Below are positions 59,428 through 63,201 of a stretch of DNA of 63,201 nt, piece after piece. Each line of letters opens with the position of its first letter. Position 1 is the stretch's first letter. This DNA is from an uncultured Rhodospirillales bacterium (GTDB taxonomy: Bacteria; Pseudomonadota; Alphaproteobacteria; Reyranellales; Reyranellaceae), in contig CADECW010000006.1 of assembly GCA_902825855.1 (NCBI GenBank), positions 1-63,201 on the forward strand, given 5' to 3'. Made by a program: the position numbers and the translations under genes. A model generated the notes under the pieces. The model saw only the letters and a list, made by a program, of their open reading frames with translations. It did no database searches and was not told where the DNA came from.

Positions 59428-60474
59428 ATGACGATGATGACGACCATGCGGCGTGCCATGACCGTGGGAGCCGTGGCGCTGGCCGCACTCGGCCTCGGCG
59501 GCACGGCGTTCGCGCAGAAGACCAAGCTCACGGTCTATACGGCGATCGAGAACGAGCAGCTCGATCCATTCAAGAAGGCGTTCGAGGCTGACAATCCCAC
59601 CATCGAGATCGCCTGGGTGCGCGATTCGACGGGCGTCATGACGGCCAAGCTGATCGCCGAAAAGGACAATCCGCGCGCCGACATCGTGTGGGGGCTTGCT
59701 GCCTCGAGCATCGGCCTGATGGGCAGCATGGGCATGATCGAGCCCTATACGCCGTCCGGCGCCGCGGCGCTGAAGCCGATCTTCAAGAGCGGTAAGAATC
59801 CCGAGACCTGGGTCGGCATGGATGCCTATCTGGCCGTGTTGTGCTTCAACACTGCCGAGGCCGAGAAGAACAAGAAGCCCAAGCCGACGAGCTGGGCCGA
59901 CCTCACCAAGCCCGAATACAAGGACTCGATCGTGATGCCGAATCCGGCCTCGTCGGGCACCGGCTATCTCACGGTGGCGGGCTGGCTCACCATCATGGGC
60001 GAGGAGGCGGGCTGGAAGTTCATGGACGCCCTGCACCAGAACGTCGCCCAGTACCTGCATTCCGGCTCGGCGCCCTGCGTGCAGGCCGCCAAGGGCGAGC
60101 GCCTGATGGGCATCGGCTTCGACATGCGTGGCGCCACCGAGAAGACCAAGGGCGCGCCGATCGACCTGATCGTGCCGAAGGAGGGCCTGGGCTGGGAGAT
60201 GGAAGTCACCGCCATCATGAAGGGCACCAAGAACCTCGAGGCCGCCAAGAAGCTTGCCGACTGGGCGAGCTCGCTCAAGGCCAATGAGCTTTACGGCAAG
60301 TACTACGCCATCGTCGCCAATCCGCAGGTCAAGTCGATGCCGGCCAACTATCCGGCCGACGGCGAGAAGCTGATGGCCAAGATGGACGTCGAATGGATGG
60401 CCAAGAACCGCGATCGCATCCTGGCGGAATGGACCAAGCGCTACGACGGCAAGTCCGCGCCGAAGGCGAAGTGA
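59428..60474 (+). CDS. phnS: 2-Aminoethylphosphonate-type ABC transporter substrate-binding protein
   Basis: A 348-residue periplasmic protein with a signal peptide ending TAFAQ (about residue 30). The start of the mature protein, LTVYTAIENEQLDPFKKAF, and ADIVWGLAASS match the binding-protein family assigned to 2-aminoethylphosphonate uptake, a branch close to the Fe(III)-binding proteins. AAAAGAGGGGG precedes the ATG. The first of three transporter genes. The assignment to phosphonate rests on family resemblance and on phnWAY 12-16 kb away; iron or another organic anion cannot be excluded. Confidence 0.75.
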   Translation: MTMMTTMRRAMTVGAVALAALGLGGTAFAQKTKLTVYTAIENEQLDPFKKAFEADNPTIEIAWVRDSTGVMTAKLIAEKDNPRADIVWGLAASSIGLMGSMGMIEPYTPSGAAALKPIFKSGKNPETWVGMDAYLAVLCFNTAEAEKNKKPKPTSWADLTKPEYKDSIVMPNPASSGTGYLTVAGWLTIMGEEAGWKFMDALHQNVAQYLHSGSAPCVQAAKGERLMGIGFDMRGATEKTKGAPIDLIVPKEGLGWEMEVTAIMKGTKNLEAAKKLADWASSLKANELYGKYYAIVANPQVKSMPANYPADGEKLMAKMDVEWMAKNRDRILAEWTKRYDGKSAPKAK

Positions 60475-61538
60475 CACACCTCGAGGTTCGCAACCTCTCC
60501 AAGCGCTACGGCGACTTCACCGCACTCGGCGATATCAGTCTCGATATCACCGAGGGTGAGTTCGTCTGCTTCCTGGGGCCGTCGGGCTGCGGCAAGACCA
60601 CCTTGCTGCGAGCCATTGCCGGCCTCGATCCGCAAACCTCCGGTACCATTCATCAGAAGGGGCGGGACGTGTCCGCCCTGCCGCCGTCCAAGCGCGACTT
60701 CGGCATCGTCTTCCAGTCCTATGCGTTGTTTCCCAACCTCACCGTCATGGACAACGTCGGCTACGGCCTCGTCAGCCGGCGCGACAGCAGGACGGCGATC
60801 GGACGGCGCGTCGACGAGCTGCTGACCCTGGTCGGTCTGCCTGATGCCGGCCCGAAATATCCCGCACAGCTGTCCGGCGGCCAGCAGCAGCGCGTGGCGC
60901 TGGCGCGCGCGCTCGCCACCTCGCCCGGCCTGCTGCTGCTCGACGAGCCGCTGTCGGCGCTCGACGCCCGTGTCCGCCTGCGGCTGCGCCATGAGATCAA
61001 GGCGCTGCAGCGTCGGCTCGGCGTCACCACCATCATGGTCACCCACGACCAGGAAGAGGCGCTGACCATGGCCGACCGCATCGTGGTGATGAATCACGGC
61101 GCCATCGAACAGGTCGGAACGCCGCAGGAGATCTATCGTCGCCCGGCCACCGCCTTCGTCGCCGACTTCGTCGGTTCGATGAACTTCCTCGCCGGTACTC
61201 TCCAGGCGCCGGACAAGGTCAAGGTCGCGAGCCTCACCTTCGACTGCACCGCGCAGGACGGGCTGGCACCGGGCGCCAAGGTGGCGCTGTGCATACGGCC
61301 GGAGGATGTGCGCGTGCGCGACCTGCCGGCCGATATTGCCAATCGTGTTGGTGTCGAAGTCGCCGAGCTAGATTTCGTCGGCGCCTTCTGCCGCGCTACC
61401 CTCAAGGTCCAGGGTACGGACAATGTCGCCATGACGGCCGACTTTTCCAGCAACCTGATCCGCGACCTGGGCGTCGAGCTTGGACGCAAGCTCGACGTTG
61501 CCCTGCCGCCAGACCGCCTGCGGGTCTTCGCGGCGTGA
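60471..61538 (+). CDS. phnT: 2-Aminoethylphosphonate-type ABC transporter ATPase
   Basis: A 355-residue ATPase of the spermidine/iron/phosphonate import class. The GTG at 60471 overlaps the phnS stop (GTGA). Walker A is GPSGCGKTTLL, the signature is LSGGQQQRVALARAL, and Walker B is LLLLDEPLSALD. A C-terminal TOBE domain from about residue 240 contains LCIRPEDVRVRDL. It energises the following permease. Confidence 0.85.
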   Translation: MTHLEVRNLSKRYGDFTALGDISLDITEGEFVCFLGPSGCGKTTLLRAIAGLDPQTSGTIHQKGRDVSALPPSKRDFGIVFQSYALFPNLTVMDNVGYGLVSRRDSRTAIGRRVDELLTLVGLPDAGPKYPAQLSGGQQQRVALARALATSPGLLLLDEPLSALDARVRLRLRHEIKALQRRLGVTTIMVTHDQEEALTMADRIVVMNHGAIEQVGTPQEIYRRPATAFVADFVGSMNFLAGTLQAPDKVKVASLTFDCTAQDGLAPGAKVALCIRPEDVRVRDLPADIANRVGVEVAELDFVGAFCRATLKVQGTDNVAMTADFSSNLIRDLGVELGRKLDVALPPDRLRVFAA

Positions 61539-63201
61539 GCATCGCCGCTTCGAACCGCTCGCCCGTTCTGCGCGTGGCCATGTCGCGCGATGACCTGATG
61601 ATGCGGCTGGGCGTCGTGTTGTTCGCCGTGGTGCTGCTGGTCATCGTCGGCCTGCCTCTCTGGTCCCTGCTGGTCAAGGGCTTCGAGGACCGCGACGGCA
61701 AATTCGTCGGGCTGGCCAATTACGTTGCCTATTTCTCGACGCCGGCACTCTTCGATTCGGCGCTCAACTCGCTACATGTCTCCGCGGTGTGCACCCTGAT
61801 CGTGGTGCCGCTCGCCTTCTTCTATGCCTATGCGCTCACCAGGACGGTGCTGCCGGTGCGCTGGTTGTTCCAGGGCATCTCGTTGATCCCGATCTTCGCG
61901 CCCTCGCTGCTGCCCGGCCTGGCGCTCGTCTACCTGTTCGGCAACCAGGGCTTCTTCAAGGGCATGCTGGGCGGTCCGATCTACGGCTTCGATGGCATCG
62001 TCATCGCCCAGATCTTCTATTGCTTCCCGCACGCCACCTTGATTCTGGTGACGGCGCTCGCCACTGCCGACGCCCGCCTCTACGAGGCGGCAGATGCGCT
62101 CGGTGCCTCGAAGCTGCGCGTGTTCTTCACCGTCACGCTCCCTGGCGCGAAATACGGCCTGATCAGCGCGGCTCTCGTCGTGTTCACCATGGTGATCACC
62201 GACTTCGGCATCGCCAAGGTGATCGGCGGAAATTTCAACGTGCTCGCGACCGACGTCTACAAGCAGGTCATCGGACAGCAGAACTTCTCGATGGGCGCCG
62301 TGGTCGGCATGATGCTGCTGGCGCCCGCCGCGCTGGCGTTCGTCGTTGATCGGCTGGTGCAGCGCAAGCAGGTTGCCCTGCTCACCGCGCGCGCCGTGCC
62401 GCTGGTGCCCCAACCCAAGATCGGCCGCGACATCCTCTTCACCGTCTTCTGCACGATCGTGTCGGTCGGCATCCTCGGCATCCTCGGCATGGCGGCGTGG
62501 GGCTCGCTGATCAAGTACTGGCCGTACAATCTCAGCCTGACGCTGAACAACTATTACTTCACCAACTTCGACGCCAGCGGCTGGGATTCTTATTTCAACT
62601 CGCTCGAGATGGCCGTGGGTGCCGCGGTCTTCGGCACCACCCTGATGTTCGTCGGCGCCTGGCTGAACGAAAAGACGCGCGAATTCTACCTGATGCGTGG
62701 CATCGTGCAGTTCCTCGCCTTCCTGCCCATGGCGGTGCCCGGCCTGGTGCTGGGCCTGGGCTATATCTTCTTCTTCAACGCGCCCGGCAATCCGCTGAAC
62801 TTCCTTTACGCCACGATGGGTATCCTGGTGGTCAATACCGTGGCGCACTTCTATACGGTGGGCCACCTGACGGCGACGACGGCGCTGAAGCAGATCGATC
62901 CCGAGTTCGAATCGGTCTCCGCCTCGCTCAAGGTGCCGGTCTGGCGCACCTTCGGGCGGGTGACCGCGCCGATCTGCCTGCCCGCCATCCTCGACATCGC
63001 GATCTACCTGTTCGTCAACGGTATGACGACGGTGTCGTCGGTGATCTTCCTCTATTCATCCGACACCAAGCTTGCCTCGGTGGCCGCCGTGAACATCGAG
63101 GAGAGTGGCGCGACCGCCGTCGCGGCGGCGCTTTGCATCGTCATCGTGATCACCTCGGCCGCGGTCAAGACCCTGCATGTGCTGGCCGACCGCTTCCTGC
63201 T
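61535..63201 (+). CDS. phnU: 2-Aminoethylphosphonate-type ABC transporter permease, fused two-unit, 3'-truncated
   Basis: The GTG at 61535 overlaps the phnT stop. The visible 555 codons hold two complete permease units in one chain. The first ATPase-docking EAA loop is EAADALGASKLRVFF and the second is FESVSASLKVPVWRTFG. Each unit has about six membrane helices. Fused permeases of this kind occur in Fe(III) and 2-aminoethylphosphonate importers. The window ends within the last membrane segment (VKTLHVLADRF), so only a few residues are missing. Confidence 0.82.
   Translation, partial: MSIAASNRSPVLRVAMSRDDLMMRLGVVLFAVVLLVIVGLPLWSLLVKGFEDRDGKFVGLANYVAYFSTPALFDSALNSLHVSAVCTLIVVPLAFFYAYALTRTVLPVRWLFQGISLIPIFAPSLLPGLALVYLFGNQGFFKGMLGGPIYGFDGIVIAQIFYCFPHATLILVTALATADARLYEAADALGASKLRVFFTVTLPGAKYGLISAALVVFTMVITDFGIAKVIGGNFNVLATDVYKQVIGQQNFSMGAVVGMMLLAPAALAFVVDRLVQRKQVALLTARAVPLVPQPKIGRDILFTVFCTIVSVGILGILGMAAWGSLIKYWPYNLSLTLNNYYFTNFDASGWDSYFNSLEMAVGAAVFGTTLMFVGAWLNEKTREFYLMRGIVQFLAFLPMAVPGLVLGLGYIFFFNAPGNPLNFLYATMGILVVNTVAHFYTVGHLTATTALKQIDPEFESVSASLKVPVWRTFGRVTAPICLPAILDIAIYLFVNGMTTVSSVIFLYSSDTKLASVAAVNIEESGATAVAAALCIVIVITSAAVKTLHVLADRFL

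Overview
The window is GC-rich DNA from an alphaproteobacterium. The uvrA / ssb / gyrA / coaD backbone order, the many TRAP and TctC-type solute-binding proteins and the large set of FAD and Rieske catabolic genes fit a soil or rhizosphere member of the Rhodospirillales/Hyphomicrobiales (Reyranella-like is a guess). No rRNA, CRISPR array, integrase, phage gene or complete insertion sequence was found. There is one tRNA gene (Lys, UUU).

Layout. 1-9.6 kb is housekeeping: uvrA (cut by the window start), an MFS transporter, ssb, an Asp/Glu/hydantoin racemase-like protein, a HAD hydrolase, gyrA, coaD and tRNA-Lys. 9.66-22.1 kb is a surface-glycan locus: a Wzm/Wzt-type ABC exporter, a GT21 glycosyltransferase, a STAS protein, a Wza/KpsD-like lipoprotein, a DevB/DevC/DevA-like exporter and two processive-type GT2 enzymes. 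These converge on a manC-amidinotransferase operon. A cyclic-nucleotide-gated K+ channel follows. 23.4-31.6 kb is a catabolic operon: hyuA, hyuB, a TRAP transporter (dctPQM) and a glutamine-synthetase-like ligase.

31.6-37.5 kb looks like an accessory island of lower GC. It holds a vanadium-haloperoxidase-like PAP2 protein whose N-terminus is fifteen perfect Gly-Gly-Leu repeats, a subtilisin-family protease in the same operon, and a class III cyclase fused to a TPR region. 37.6-42.9 kb carries an iron alcohol dehydrogenase, a dimethylglycine-dehydrogenase-like FAD/GcvT protein, and a Na+/phosphate cotransporter preceded by a striking three-unit PHO-box-like repeat.

42.9-50.2 kb is a phosphonate operon. 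A LysR regulator is divergent from phnW-phnA-phnY, the route from 2-aminoethylphosphonate to acetate and phosphate, followed by a GFA-type protein, a TctC protein and a PEP-mutase/isocitrate-lyase family protein. 50.2-54.6 kb has a second cyclase-TPR protein, a Baeyer-Villiger-type monooxygenase and another TctC protein. At 54.6-55.1 kb a SnoaL-like gene is broken by a roughly 169-bp palindromic element, next to a MarR regulator. From 55.6 kb to the end, a Rieske oxygenase/FAD-GcvT operon is divergent from a 2-aminoethylphosphonate-type ABC transporter (phnS, phnT and a two-unit permease cut by the window end).

Main hypothesis: the phosphonate genes and the N-demethylation genes (Rieske oxygenase, two FAD-GcvT proteins, GFA protein) may together take up and use N-methylated aminophosphonates. 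Second: the GGL-repeat protein and its subtilase look like an uncharacterised pair.
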